DNA of 64,000 bases from Cyclobacteriaceae bacterium. GTDB lineage: Bacteria; Bacteroidota; Bacteroidia; Cytophagales; Cyclobacteriaceae. The notes under the pieces were generated by a model. The model was not told the origin of the DNA, did no database searches, and was given only the letters and a program-made list of their open reading frames with translations. The position numbers and the translations under genes were made by a program. This document shows positions 41,119 to 49,181 of this stretch, in pieces. Position 1 is the stretch's first letter; every line of letters begins with the position of its first letter. Location: NCBI GenBank assembly GCA_019638255.1, contig JAHBUD010000001.1, positions 620,001 to 684,000 of the forward strand. Direction: 5' to 3'.

Positions 41119-41775
41119 ATGACAGAGAACAGATGCAGTGATAGCGAACTAGTGGAACGCTATCAAAATGGTAACGAGGGAGCTTTTGAAACGCTTCTCC
41201 ACCGCCATAAATCGAGGTTGTATACTGCTATATACCTGATTGTTAGAGATCGCTACGTGGCCGAGGATTTGTTACAGGAAACGTTTATAAAGGCGATCAA
41301 TACGATTCGGGGGGATCGGTATAACGAGGAAGGCAAATTTTTACCATGGATAAGTCGCATTGCGCATAACCTGGCCATAGATCACTTCCGGAAGAAGAAA
41401 CGCTACCCGGAAATTGTGCTAGAGGATGGCAGCCGGTTGTTTAACTCGATAGACTTTGCCGAGGAGTCGCTGGAGTCGAGGCAGATCATGCTCGACAACA
41501 AATCCAGGCTCCGCGGGCTGATCAAAGAGTTGCCCACCGAGCAAAAGCAGGTGTTGATTATGAGGCATTACCTGAAAATGAGTTTTCAGGAAATTGCCGA
41601 CCGAACGGGGGTGAGTATCAATACCGCTTTAGGCAGAATGCGTTATGCGTTGATTAATCTCAGGAAGAAAATGAACAATAACCAGTATGCCTATGATAAA
41701 GACTTTTACCCCAGACGATCTGATCAGGTATCTGTACCACGAAACTTCGGAGAGGGAGACTCAGGAGATCTGTAA
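41119..41775 (+). CDS. ECF-type RNA polymerase sigma factor
   Basis: The 218-residue sigma-70-family protein has region 2 (about 20-95, LYTAIYLIVRDRYVAEDLLQ, then ETFIKAIN and the WISRIAHNLAIDHFRKKKR segment). Region 4 is about 135-190 (LPTEQKQVLIMRHYLKMSFQ, EIADRTGVSINTALGRMRYA). The last about 30 residues lie beyond region 4. Their DNA is shared with the start of the next gene in another frame. No membrane anti-sigma gene is adjacent. The overlapping 79-residue gene is the natural candidate partner. Its regulon cannot be read from this window. Confidence 0.94.
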   Translation: MTENRCSDSELVERYQNGNEGAFETLLHRHKSRLYTAIYLIVRDRYVAEDLLQETFIKAINTIRGDRYNEEGKFLPWISRIAHNLAIDHFRKKKRYPEIVLEDGSRLFNSIDFAEESLESRQIMLDNKSRLRGLIKELPTEQKQVLIMRHYLKMSFQEIADRTGVSINTALGRMRYALINLRKKMNNNQYAYDKDFYPRRSDQVSVPRNFGEGDSGDL

Positions 41776-41926
41776 GGCTCTTCTTACCGATTCCGAACTT
41801 CGGTCGATGTATACCAGTATGTGCACCATCAAGAAAGAAATGGATGCAGCACAACTGGAGCCATCAGCTCAAACTGTACTGAATATTCTGAGTTACGCTA
41901 AGTCCTCCACTACGGTAAAGCATTAG
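41687..41926 (+). CDS. small anti-sigma-like protein overlapping the ECF sigma gene
   Basis: The 79-residue helical protein starts MPMIKTFTPDDLIRYLYHET. It is followed by an Asp/Glu-rich helix (EICKALLTDSELRSMY) and a C-terminal VLNILSYAKS motif. Its N-terminus resembles the first helix of zinc-binding anti-sigma domains but lacks the His/Cys ligands. It begins 89 bp inside the sigma gene in a different frame. A second in-frame ATG is at 41693. The sigma tail encoded in the overlap is past region 4 and unconstrained, so both can be real. A coupled sigma/modulator pair is inferred. Family members of this type recur after ECF genes in Cytophagia as far as I recall. Confidence 0.7.
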   Translation: MPMIKTFTPDDLIRYLYHETSERETQEICKALLTDSELRSMYTSMCTIKKEMDAAQLEPSAQTVLNILSYAKSSTTVKH

Positions 41927-42018
41927 CAAGCATAACCAGTTGATTGGTTTTGCCTTTGGCATTGTGCGATTTGCCGGCAAGGTCTTGCCAACTGTTAATT
42001 GTATGTTTTCTTTGCTGT

Positions 42019-43197
42019 GTGAAAGTTTTGCTGCTTCACCAGTTTTACAATACGCCTGCTTCTGGTGGGGCTATTCGTTCGTATTATCTTGCCCAAGCAC
42101 TAATTAAGAAAGGCATTCAGGTTGTTGTGATTACCACACACAATCAATCTGAAATTAAAATTACAACAACAGAAGGGGTTGAAATCCATTATCTGCCGAT
42201 AGACTACAACAACCGGTTTGGTTTCTTTAAGCGCGTTTATTCCTTCTGGCTATTTGTGTGGCACATTGTGAAATACACGGGTAAGTTTCGTGATGCCGAT
42301 GTTGTGTACGCCATTTCAGCCCCGCTTACTACCGGCCTCGCGGCCATGTGGATTAAACTCAGGTATAAAATTCCTTACTATTTTGAAGTGGGCGATTTAT
42401 GGCCGGAAGCACCCGTGCAGATGGGATTCATCAAAAACCCGATGCTGAAATTCATTCTTTACAAACTGGAGAGGAGCATTTACAATAGATCGATTGCCGT
42501 TGTAGCGTTGTCGCAGCCTATCCAGAATGCAATAGAGCATACGGCTCCAGCAAAAAAGGTTTACCAGATTTCAAACATGGCAGACACTGAATTTTATAAA
42601 CCGGAAGCGAAGCAGCTTGAGGTAGAGAAATACTTTGGTGTGGAAGGAAAGTTTGTGGTTTCCTACATCGGTACCCTTGGTTTGGCCAATGGTTTGGAAT
42701 ACCTGGTGCACGCAGCACATCATGCGCAGGCAGATAACGTGAACATTCATTTTTTGATTTGTGGTGACGGAAAAATGCATGATGACTTGCAACGAATGAT
42801 GACCGACTTAAAACTTACCAACATTTCATTAACCGGATTCCTTAGCCGTGAGCAAGTGCATGAGGCATTGAGTATAACGGATGCGGTAGTAGTTAGCTAC
42901 AAAAATTTGCCGGTGTTGGAGACAGGTTCACCAAACAAGTATTTTGATGGATTGGCAGCAGGAAAACTTATTGTTGTTAATGTGGGCGGATGGATGAAAG
43001 CTGAGCTAGAGCATCACCAGTGTGGCCTTGCTGTAAATCCCAAAAATCCAACTGATTTACTTCATCAGCTAAAACCGTTCATTGCAGATTCAGCGCGCTT
43101 GAAATTATTTCAGCAGAACGCCCGTAGACTGGCTGAAACAACCTATTCCCGCAAAAAAGTAGGCGATAGGTTCGCAGCTATATTTTTGAACACGTAG
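42019..43197 (+). CDS. GT4-family glycosyltransferase
   Basis: The 392-residue GT-B enzyme has an N-terminal acceptor domain (KVLLLHQFYNTPASGGAIRS, VVVITTHNQSEI, PYYFEVGDLWPEAPV). The C-terminal donor domain (about 205-370) has VVSYIGTLGLANGLEYLVHA, FLICGDGKMHDDLQ and the sugar-nucleotide-binding stretch ETGSPNKYFDGLAAGK. It resembles WbuB/capsular polysaccharide-type transferases. The start is GTG at 42019, because the fold begins at KVLLLHQFY. Upstream in-frame codons encode no recognisable domain, and an ATG at 42003 is out of frame. No polysaccharide cluster surrounds it. Confidence 0.9.
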   Translation: MKVLLLHQFYNTPASGGAIRSYYLAQALIKKGIQVVVITTHNQSEIKITTTEGVEIHYLPIDYNNRFGFFKRVYSFWLFVWHIVKYTGKFRDADVVYAISAPLTTGLAAMWIKLRYKIPYYFEVGDLWPEAPVQMGFIKNPMLKFILYKLERSIYNRSIAVVALSQPIQNAIEHTAPAKKVYQISNMADTEFYKPEAKQLEVEKYFGVEGKFVVSYIGTLGLANGLEYLVHAAHHAQADNVNIHFLICGDGKMHDDLQRMMTDLKLTNISLTGFLSREQVHEALSITDAVVVSYKNLPVLETGSPNKYFDGLAAGKLIVVNVGGWMKAELEHHQCGLAVNPKNPTDLLHQLKPFIADSARLKLFQQNARRLAETTYSRKKVGDRFAAIFLNT

Positions 43198-43205
43198 CTT
43201 TAACG

Positions 43206-43709
43206 ATGCGTTACTTGTATACACTCCTCTTCATGCTGATGTTGGCCTGTTCGCCCTCAAGCAAGGAACAAACAAATCAAACAAGCACAAATCAATTAAC
43301 TTCTTTTGGTCTTGATGACCTGCAAGGTGAGTGGCAAAGGCTTACTGAGGATGAGGATGGCACTTACATTATCTTCCGCCCATGCGATGCTGATAATGTG
43401 ATGATCCAGGTAAATAGTGATACGTTGATAATCAGTTGGGGCCAGGATGCTTCGTTTGGCCTGATCAAATCGTTTTACACAGATGAAGCTGGACGCTTGG
43501 TGCTTTCTGTTCACGACCAAGATGAAAATGTAGCCAAAACATATTTCGTGCAATGGGAAGACGATAATGATCCGATAGCCGGCTGGTTCTTGTTTGGACT
43601 CGATGAACCCCCCATGCTAATGGCGTATGAATCCATTTTAGAGCGTTACGAAGTTGTTCAGCAGCCCTGCAGTGAGTGCTGGGATGATTGCGAGGAGGAA
43701 GAATTATGA
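43206..43709 (+). CDS. lipoprotein of unknown function
   Basis: The 167-residue protein has a lipobox (LMLAC, Cys about 15) and a Ser/Thr/Asn/Gln-rich linker (SPSSKEQTNQTSTNQ). A small beta-rich domain follows (LQGEWQRLTEDEDGTYIIFR, IQVNSDTLIISWGQD). The C-terminus is very acidic and cysteine-containing (CSECWDDCEEEEL). Four C-terminal cysteines could form disulfides or bind metal. No family is recognised. It starts 8 bp after the glycosyltransferase stop and overlaps the convergent polyprenyl synthetase gene by 6 bp. Confidence 0.75.
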   Translation: MRYLYTLLFMLMLACSPSSKEQTNQTSTNQLTSFGLDDLQGEWQRLTEDEDGTYIIFRPCDADNVMIQVNSDTLIISWGQDASFGLIKSFYTDEAGRLVLSVHDQDENVAKTYFVQWEDDNDPIAGWFLFGLDEPPMLMAYESILERYEVVQQPCSECWDDCEEEEL

Positions 43710-44675
43710 TTGTCGTGCAATCAGCCCTTCTGTAAAATCCCGTAATGTTTTTTTAGCCGATTTATTTCCGTCAACTCTTTCCAGTTGCTTAAAACCTTTG
43801 TCGAAGTACTGCTTGATTTTTCCTTCAGTTAATTCAGGAATCTGAAGGTCACTAAAAATTTGCTTAACTGCTTTAACCTTCGCCTGTTTGTTGAATTTCT
43901 TAGTCTGCAACCATTGCTTAAGTTCAGCGTGTTGCTGCCTGTTGGCACGTTCAAGCGCAGTAATCAATAAAAATGTTTTTTTGTTTGCAAGGATATCGCC
44001 ACCAACTTGTTTGCCGAACTTTTTCGGGTCGGCATAAGCATCCAACAGGTCATCCATTAACTGAAAGCCAATACCAATGTTAACTCCAAATTCACGAAGC
44101 GCTTTGCAATCAGCCTTGGAAGCACTGGCCAACATACCGCCCAACTCCAGGCTGAAGCCAAGCAGTACCGCAGTCTTCTGGCGGATCATGTCAATGTATT
44201 GCGCTACCGTAACTTCGTTCATGGTTTCAAACTCCATATCCCACTGCTGTCCTTCGCACACTTCGGCTGCACACATGTTAAAGGATTTTATTACTGCTTT
44301 CAGCGTTTCAGGTTTGAGTGATAGAAACATATCGTAAACCTTCACAAGCATAACATCGCCCGAAAGAATGGCGGTATTCACATTCCATTTTTCATGCACG
44401 GTAACATTTCCTCTTCTTAGCGGTGCATTATCCATAATGTCATCATGCATGAGGGTGAAGTTGTGAAAAGCCTCTACGGCCACAGCATAGGGAATAGCTT
44501 GCTTCACTGATTTCTTAAACAGGGAGTAACCCAGGAGTACGAGCAAGGGTCGCATGCGCTTCCCTCCGATGTTCATCAGGTAACGAATGGGTTCGTATAA
44601 GGAGTCAGGCTCTTTTCCAAAATTTTGATGTTGGATTTCCTGCTCAATAAGGTGTTTGTATTCATCAATAGCCAT
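43704..44675 (-). CDS. polyprenyl (farnesyl/geranylgeranyl-type) diphosphate synthase
   Basis: The 323-residue all-helical isoprenoid synthase has GGKRMRPLLVLL, the first aspartate-rich motif LMHDDIMDNAPLRRG and the second FQLMDDLLDAY. The residues before the first motif (FHNFTL, Phe at -5 and Asn at -4) affect product length, which cannot be predicted reliably from sequence alone. It condenses isopentenyl diphosphate onto allylic diphosphates for quinone, carotenoid or undecaprenyl pathways. It lies directly downstream of rnr on the same strand (25 bp), and its stop overlaps a convergent lipoprotein gene. Confidence 0.94.
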   Translation of the reverse strand: MAIDEYKHLIEQEIQHQNFGKEPDSLYEPIRYLMNIGGKRMRPLLVLLGYSLFKKSVKQAIPYAVAVEAFHNFTLMHDDIMDNAPLRRGNVTVHEKWNVNTAILSGDVMLVKVYDMFLSLKPETLKAVIKSFNMCAAEVCEGQQWDMEFETMNEVTVAQYIDMIRQKTAVLLGFSLELGGMLASASKADCKALREFGVNIGIGFQLMDDLLDAYADPKKFGKQVGGDILANKKTFLLITALERANRQQHAELKQWLQTKKFNKQAKVKAVKQIFSDLQIPELTEGKIKQYFDKGFKQLERVDGNKSAKKTLRDFTEGLIARQS

Positions 44676-44700
44676 GCGCTAAATAAATGAAAAACTGAGA

Positions 44701-46848
44701 TTATTGTTTAGCAAAAACCAAATCAATTAACCTGCGGTCAACATCGGTTTTCTTAACACGTACTCGAACCTGGTCGCCCAAAGTGAAAATCTTTTTGTTC
44801 CGCCTGCCTACAATGCAGTAATTCTTTTCATCGAATTCGTAGTAGTCGTCATCCATATCGGCCATGCGGATCATGCCTTCGCACTTGGTTTCGATAATCT
44901 CCACGTAAATGCCCCATTCCGTAACCCCGGAAATCAATCCATCATAAGCTTTATCACCCGCTATCAATGACATGAACTCAACCTGTTTGTATTTGATGGA
45001 AGCCCGTTCGGCATCAGCAGCACGTTTTTCGCGATCAGAGGAATGCACACATTTTACTTCGTATTCTGCTTTGCTTACAGGGTTGCCCCCATCAAGGTAA
45101 TGTTGTAATAGGCGGTGTACCATCATATCCGGATACCTGCGGATGGGTGAAGTGAAATGGGAATAATGATCAAACGCCAATCCAAAATGCCCTTTGGTTT
45201 CGGTGGAGTATTTTGCTTTGGCCATGGAACGCACGGCCAGTTGTTGAAGTACATTTTGCTCCGGCTTGCCTTCAATTTCGTTCATGAGTTTGTTCAATGA
45301 ACGCGAGATAGATTGCTCATCTACTGTTAACCGGTGTCCGAATTGTTTGGCAAAATTCGCAAAATCTTTTACGCGATCCGGATCAGGATAATCGTGAATG
45401 CGGTAGACAAACGTATTTTTTTCCGGGCCTTTCTTTTGACTGTAAACATGTGTAGCGACACGTTTATTGGCGAGCAGCATAAACTCTTCAATCAGCTTGT
45501 GTGCATCTTTGCGCACTTTGGGCACAACGGCCAGCGGTCTTCCTTTTTCATCGAGCTTGAATTTTACTTCAGTGGTTTCGAAGTTTACAGCACCTTTGGC
45601 AAACCGATCTTTTTTGAGTTTAAGTGCAAGATTGTTTAGTATTTTAAGTTCTTCTGCAAATAGCCCGTTGCCTTGCTCAATTACCTCCTGTGCATCTTCA
45701 TAGGTAAAGCGATGATCGGAGTGGATAATGGTGCGCCCGAACCATTCGGTTATGATGTTTGCGTGGATGTCAAGCTCAAATACTGCGGAGAACGTAAGCT
45801 TATCTTCTTTTGGTCGGAGCGAACACAATTCATTGGATAATCTTTCCGGAAGCATGGGGATCGTGCGATCAACCAAATACACTGAAGTGGCGCGATCGAA
45901 GGCCTCTTTTTCCAGGTTTGAGTTAGGACGGATGTAGTGCGTTACATCGGCAATGTGAACACCAACACGATAATTCCCGTTGGGCAACGTCTCCAATGAG
46001 AGTGCATCGTCAAAGTCTTTGGCATCTTCCGGGTCGATGGTGAATGTAGTTATCTCGCGAAAATCCCAGCGCTTCTTTATTTCTTCTGAGGTTATACCTT
46101 CATCAATAGTTTTAGCTTCCTTTTCGATGGCCGGAGGAAATTTGAAAGGCAACCCAAACTCGGCCATGATGGAGTGTATTTCAGCTTCGTTTTCACCGGC
46201 CTTGCCGAGTATATTTACAACCTTTGCTTCGGGATTTTCTTCACCATCACCCCATTCGAGGACTTCAACAATAACCTTGTCGTTTGACTTTGCTCCGTTA
46301 ATATTTTCTAGTGTAACAAAAAAATCCTTATGGATTTTCCGGTAGTCGGCCACCACAAAAGCAAATTTTTTGGAAAGCTCAAGCTTACCAACAAACTGGT
46401 TTCTGCTACGTTTAATGATTTCCGTTACTTTGCCTTCGGGATGTTCACCATGACGGGAAGGTAGTATCGCTATTTTTACAGTATCACCGTCAACCGCTGA
46501 GCCGAGGTCGCGGGCTTTGATGTACACATCGGGTCGATCTTCACCTATTTTTACATAGGCAAAGCGTGAGCTTACATGGTCAACTATTCCGGTAAGTGTT
46601 TTTCCCTTTTGTGCACTGGCATAGGTACCGTTGCTGAGTTCTTTTATTTTGCCCGCTTCTTCCAGTTCATACACGGAAAAGGTCATGGCTTTAATATCGT
46701 CCCTTTTTTTTAAGCCCAGTTTTTTGGCAATTTGCTTTATGCTGTAAGCGCGGCCAGGAGCTTCGTTCAGCACGGATAAGATTCCGGATTCAAATTGTTG
46801 TTTGATTGAGGTGGGATCGGGAGAATTTTTTTTTCTTTTTTTTGACAT
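44701..46848 (-). CDS. rnr: ribonuclease R
   Basis: The 715-residue 3'-5' exoribonuclease has an N-terminal helix-turn-helix-like region (RAYSIKQIAKKLGLKKRDDI), cold-shock-type OB domains (about 70-230) and the RNB catalytic domain. The latter carries the metal-binding Asp cluster in TIDPEDAKDFDDALSL and RTIPMLPERLSNELCSL. A C-terminal S1 domain follows (GLISGVTEWGIYVEIIETKC, ending DLVFAKQ). It degrades structured RNA and assists trans-translation quality control. The start is the ATG before SKKRKKN. The codons that follow contain an A8-G-A9 run, prone to slippage. A toxin-antitoxin pair lies immediately upstream. Confidence 0.96.
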   Translation of the reverse strand: MSKKRKKNSPDPTSIKQQFESGILSVLNEAPGRAYSIKQIAKKLGLKKRDDIKAMTFSVYELEEAGKIKELSNGTYASAQKGKTLTGIVDHVSSRFAYVKIGEDRPDVYIKARDLGSAVDGDTVKIAILPSRHGEHPEGKVTEIIKRSRNQFVGKLELSKKFAFVVADYRKIHKDFFVTLENINGAKSNDKVIVEVLEWGDGEENPEAKVVNILGKAGENEAEIHSIMAEFGLPFKFPPAIEKEAKTIDEGITSEEIKKRWDFREITTFTIDPEDAKDFDDALSLETLPNGNYRVGVHIADVTHYIRPNSNLEKEAFDRATSVYLVDRTIPMLPERLSNELCSLRPKEDKLTFSAVFELDIHANIITEWFGRTIIHSDHRFTYEDAQEVIEQGNGLFAEELKILNNLALKLKKDRFAKGAVNFETTEVKFKLDEKGRPLAVVPKVRKDAHKLIEEFMLLANKRVATHVYSQKKGPEKNTFVYRIHDYPDPDRVKDFANFAKQFGHRLTVDEQSISRSLNKLMNEIEGKPEQNVLQQLAVRSMAKAKYSTETKGHFGLAFDHYSHFTSPIRRYPDMMVHRLLQHYLDGGNPVSKAEYEVKCVHSSDREKRAADAERASIKYKQVEFMSLIAGDKAYDGLISGVTEWGIYVEIIETKCEGMIRMADMDDDYYEFDEKNYCIVGRRNKKIFTLGDQVRVRVKKTDVDRRLIDLVFAKQ

Positions 46849-46853
46849 GTATC

Positions 46854-47150
46854 TCAATAGTCGAGTTTTGTTGGATCCATGCGATTGTCCCAAAAGCGAA
46901 GCAATTCAATAGTTTCGTGTTGTACCCGGTAAAACAAGCTTACCTGGTTTACGATTACGCAACGATGAACACCTGGTTTTTTTTCGGAGGATACAAAAAG
47001 TAAAGGATTGCTCGCAATAAGGCGTAGTAGTTCTTCTGTTCGATTAATGAAATTCAGCACTTCGCGTTGGCTCCAGCGGGTATTTAAATAATCTAATATA
47101 AGCAGGTAATCACGTTTAGCATCTGGCGACCAGCTAATTTGCTTCGCCAT
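46854..47150 (-). CDS. RelE/ParE-family toxin
   Basis: The 98-residue toxin starts QISWSPDAKRDYLLILDYLN, with the helix-rich N-terminus of the family. The core VHRCVIVNQVSLFYRVQHETIELLRFWDNRMDP matches the RelE/ParE beta-sheet, ending in the conserved F/W-D-N-R-x-D/N-P. Such proteins either cut mRNA on the ribosome (RelE) or poison gyrase (ParE). The subtype is not certain. Its ATG overlaps the antitoxin stop (TGATG). It ends 5 bp before rnr, so readthrough into rnr is likely. Confidence 0.92.
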   Translation of the reverse strand: MAKQISWSPDAKRDYLLILDYLNTRWSQREVLNFINRTEELLRLIASNPLLFVSSEKKPGVHRCVIVNQVSLFYRVQHETIELLRFWDNRMDPTKLDY

Positions 47151-47398
47151 CAGCGACCGTATTTTTCTTTTATTTCAGCCATTACATCCTGATGAGGCAG
47201 GCCTTTTCCATCTGTAAGATCTTTTTCGGCTTTTTGGATTCCCGATTTAAGGGCTTCAGGCAAATCATCCCAAAAATCTTTACCTAAGCTTTTGGCAAGC
47301 AAATCATCTACAATAAAATCAAGGCTTTCGAGGATACGAGCATCATTTATCCGATTGATTTTTTGAGCAATTTCTTTCTTTACAACGGCTTCATCCAT
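47150..47398 (-). CDS. antitoxin of the RelE/ParE-type module
   Basis: The 82-residue acidic protein (DEAVVKKEIAQKINRINDAR, SLDFIVDDLLAKSLGKDFWD) ends in PHQDVMAEIKEKYGR, the addiction-module type C-terminus that wraps the toxin. No ribbon-helix-helix DNA-binding motif is obvious. It overlaps the toxin ATG by one base, the usual antitoxin-first coupled order. The start is the ATG at 47398 rather than an upstream TTG. The 50 bp before it are very AT-rich (ACAATATATATTAC), a likely promoter/operator. Confidence 0.88.
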   Translation of the reverse strand: MDEAVVKKEIAQKINRINDARILESLDFIVDDLLAKSLGKDFWDDLPEALKSGIQKAEKDLTDGKGLPHQDVMAEIKEKYGR

Positions 47399-47441
47399 AA
47401 TTACCCACAATATATATTACACGAATATACAAAAAACAATA

Positions 47442-48155
47442 TTATGCTGCGATGATGTTTTTGTCAGCAATAAGGGGTAACCCTTTCATCCTTAAGTAGA
47501 GTTGCGTTAGCACGACCACGTCACTAACACAATAGTCTTTAATTCGTTCCAGATCTTTTTCTTTGTAATAAACGGAGTTTACCTGGCTTCCATCAATGCC
47601 ATTTTTGCTGGACGGGATATTAAAAATGGCGGCCAGTAAATCGAGGGAAGTATAATGTTTATAATCGCCAAATTTCCAAAGCTCCATGGTGTCAAGATGA
47701 TTGACTTCCCATGATTTTTTACCAGCCAGGCTAAGGGCTGGTGGCAACGGCAGGCCATTAACGAGCATGCGCCTGCTCATGTACGGATAGTCAAATTCCT
47801 TTCCGTTGTGGGCACAAAAGCGGACTCCGTTATCGAGCTTTTCTAGCATGGCTATAAAATCCCGCAGCAGTGCCTTTTCATCGTGACCGTAATAGGCTTT
47901 TGTTTTAAGCCCTAACTCACCGGTTTCGGTATCAAATAATTTCCCAACAGCAATGCATACAATTTTTCCGAACTCGGCATAAATGCCAGCCCGCTGATGA
48001 AACAATTGTTCGTCTGTTACACCTTCTTCGCGTTTCAGAAAGGAAGCTTTACGCGACCATTGAACTTTCAGGCGTTCATCCAGCACAGTGTAGTTATTCG
48101 TAGCGGCAACCGTTTCAATGTCCAGGAAAAGAATATCGCGTAGTTCTGTAAGCAT
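47442..48155 (-). CDS. DnaQ-like 3'-5' exonuclease (PolB exonuclease-2 type)
   Basis: The 237-residue RNase H-fold exonuclease has Exo I in ILFLDIETVAA, Exo II in FCAHNGKEFDYPYMSRRM and Exo III in IKDYCVSDVVVLTQLYLRM (Tyr/Asp type, DEDDy). It matches the stand-alone 3'-5' exonuclease family related to polymerase B proofreading domains. Its role is unknown but it is likely in DNA repair or RNA processing. It is divergent from the mini ABC transporter, with about 80 bp between the starts, and codirectional with the toxin-antitoxin pair 43 bp downstream. Confidence 0.9.
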   Translation of the reverse strand: MLTELRDILFLDIETVAATNNYTVLDERLKVQWSRKASFLKREEGVTDEQLFHQRAGIYAEFGKIVCIAVGKLFDTETGELGLKTKAYYGHDEKALLRDFIAMLEKLDNGVRFCAHNGKEFDYPYMSRRMLVNGLPLPPALSLAGKKSWEVNHLDTMELWKFGDYKHYTSLDLLAAIFNIPSSKNGIDGSQVNSVYYKEKDLERIKDYCVSDVVVLTQLYLRMKGLPLIADKNIIAA

Positions 48156-48220
48156 TATTCACATTCGATTTTTAAATGTAACTATTTATCACAATGACTT
48201 GCAAGGATGGTATAATACTT

Positions 48221-48238
48221 GCACTAAAATTTTAGTGC
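48221..48238. promoter_or_regulatory. 18-bp perfect palindrome before the mini ABC transporter
   Basis: GCACTAAAATTTTAGTGC is a perfect dyad with no spacer, suited to a dimeric repressor rather than an RNA hairpin. TATAAT lies at 48211-48216, 5 bp before it. The dyad covers the likely initiation region of the small permease gene, so binding there should block its expression. Confidence 0.55.
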
Positions 48239-48531
48239 TATCAATCTTTACTTTCTATAGGAATTTTATTGTCCCCGCCATCTTTATCAGCCTGCTGGGC
48301 TGCTATATGATCATTCAATCGGGAAGTTCTCTTTTTGTAGTTTACGTATTCTGGTTGAAAATATTCACGAATGTTTTTATTGGGTTATTATTCCATTCTT
48401 TTAGAGGACACTATCTTGGTTTTTATCACAATCTGGGCTTTACTACTCGCCAACTATATGCATTTGCTTTCTTAGCTGATCTTACAATTTGGTTGATTCT
48501 GTCAACACTAACAATTTATCTGGGCCTATGA
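48235..48531 (+). CDS. small three-helix membrane subunit of a mini ABC transporter
   Basis: The 98-residue hydrophobic protein (from GTG) has three predicted transmembrane helices: about 12-28 (IVPAIFISLLGCYMII), 34-54 (VVYVFWLKIFTNVFIGLLF) and 74-97 (FAFLADLTIWLILSTLTIYL). A cytoplasmic loop, FYHNLGFTTRQLYAF, is a plausible coupling helix contacting the ATPase. The start is uncertain. GTG at 48235 overlaps the palindrome, and TTG at 48199 is an in-frame alternative. The gene overlaps the following ATPase gene by 4 bp (ATGA). The two-gene unit is AT-rich compared with its neighbours, which suggests acquisition. Confidence 0.65.
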   Translation: MLSIFTFYRNFIVPAIFISLLGCYMIIQSGSSLFVVYVFWLKIFTNVFIGLLFHSFRGHYLGFYHNLGFTTRQLYAFAFLADLTIWLILSTLTIYLGL

Positions 48532-49181
48532 ATATTATGGAGTGTGATAGTGTTGCCCTTAATTTTGGCTTGCAAAAGATACTAAGTAGTGTTTATGTAA
48601 AATGTCTTAGCGGAGAAATAGTAGGATTGTTGGGTAGGAATGGGTCAGGTAAATCGAGCTTGATGAGAATAATCCACGGAACCCAAAGTTCAGAATCAAA
48701 ATCTGTTCGAATAAATGATGAGCTGTTAAATGGTTTAACAAGGAATACTATAGCCTATCTTCCTCAACGGCATTTCATACCAACTTTTCTCACGATTGCA
48801 GAGGCGTATAAAATTTATAATGTAAACTCAGATATAGTTGTGGATATTTTTAAGGAATTCAAAAGTCATTTACAAAAGAAACCAGGCAGCCTTTCTGGCG
48901 GAATTTTACGAATATTTGAAATCTTTTTGGTAGCCGGGTTGCCTTCAAAGTTTATCCTGTTTGACGAACCCTTTTCTGGAATAATGCCGATCCATATTGA
49001 GCAATTGAAATTATTTATGACACAACTTAAGATTGAGAAGGGTGTTGTTATTACAGATCATTTATATAAACATGTTACTGAAATTTCAGATCGTGTTTAT
49101 GTGCTTGTCAATGGAAAGACTTATCCTATCACAAACCATAGTCAGTTGCATTATTATGGTTATGTTAGAGAACCTTTATGA
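48528..49181 (+). CDS. ABC transporter ATP-binding protein (mini ABC system)
   Basis: The 217-residue ATPase has Walker A GLLGRNGSGKSSL (about residue 37), the Q-loop in IAYLPQRHF, signature GSLSGGILRIFEI, Walker B FILFDEPFSGI and the switch His in VVITDHLYKH. The catalytic Glu and all core motifs are intact, so it should hydrolyse ATP. It is coupled by ATGA overlap to the three-helix membrane protein, its presumed partner. Codons are AT-rich: two counted 60-base lines have 19 and 22 G+C, against 32 in a lipB line. Its 3' end overlaps a convergent gene by 6 bp. The cargo is unknown. Confidence 0.92.
   Translation: MNIMECDSVALNFGLQKILSSVYVKCLSGEIVGLLGRNGSGKSSLMRIIHGTQSSESKSVRINDELLNGLTRNTIAYLPQRHFIPTFLTIAEAYKIYNVNSDIVVDIFKEFKSHLQKKPGSLSGGILRIFEIFLVAGLPSKFILFDEPFSGIMPIHIEQLKLFMTQLKIEKGVVITDHLYKHVTEISDRVYVLVNGKTYPITNHSQLHYYGYVREPL

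Noticed and set aside
48118..48234. N-terminal extension of the mini ABC membrane protein into the exonuclease gene
   Set aside because: It would overlap the divergent exonuclease start and run through the palindrome. The translation is not membrane-like until after 48235. TTG at 48199 remains a possible start.
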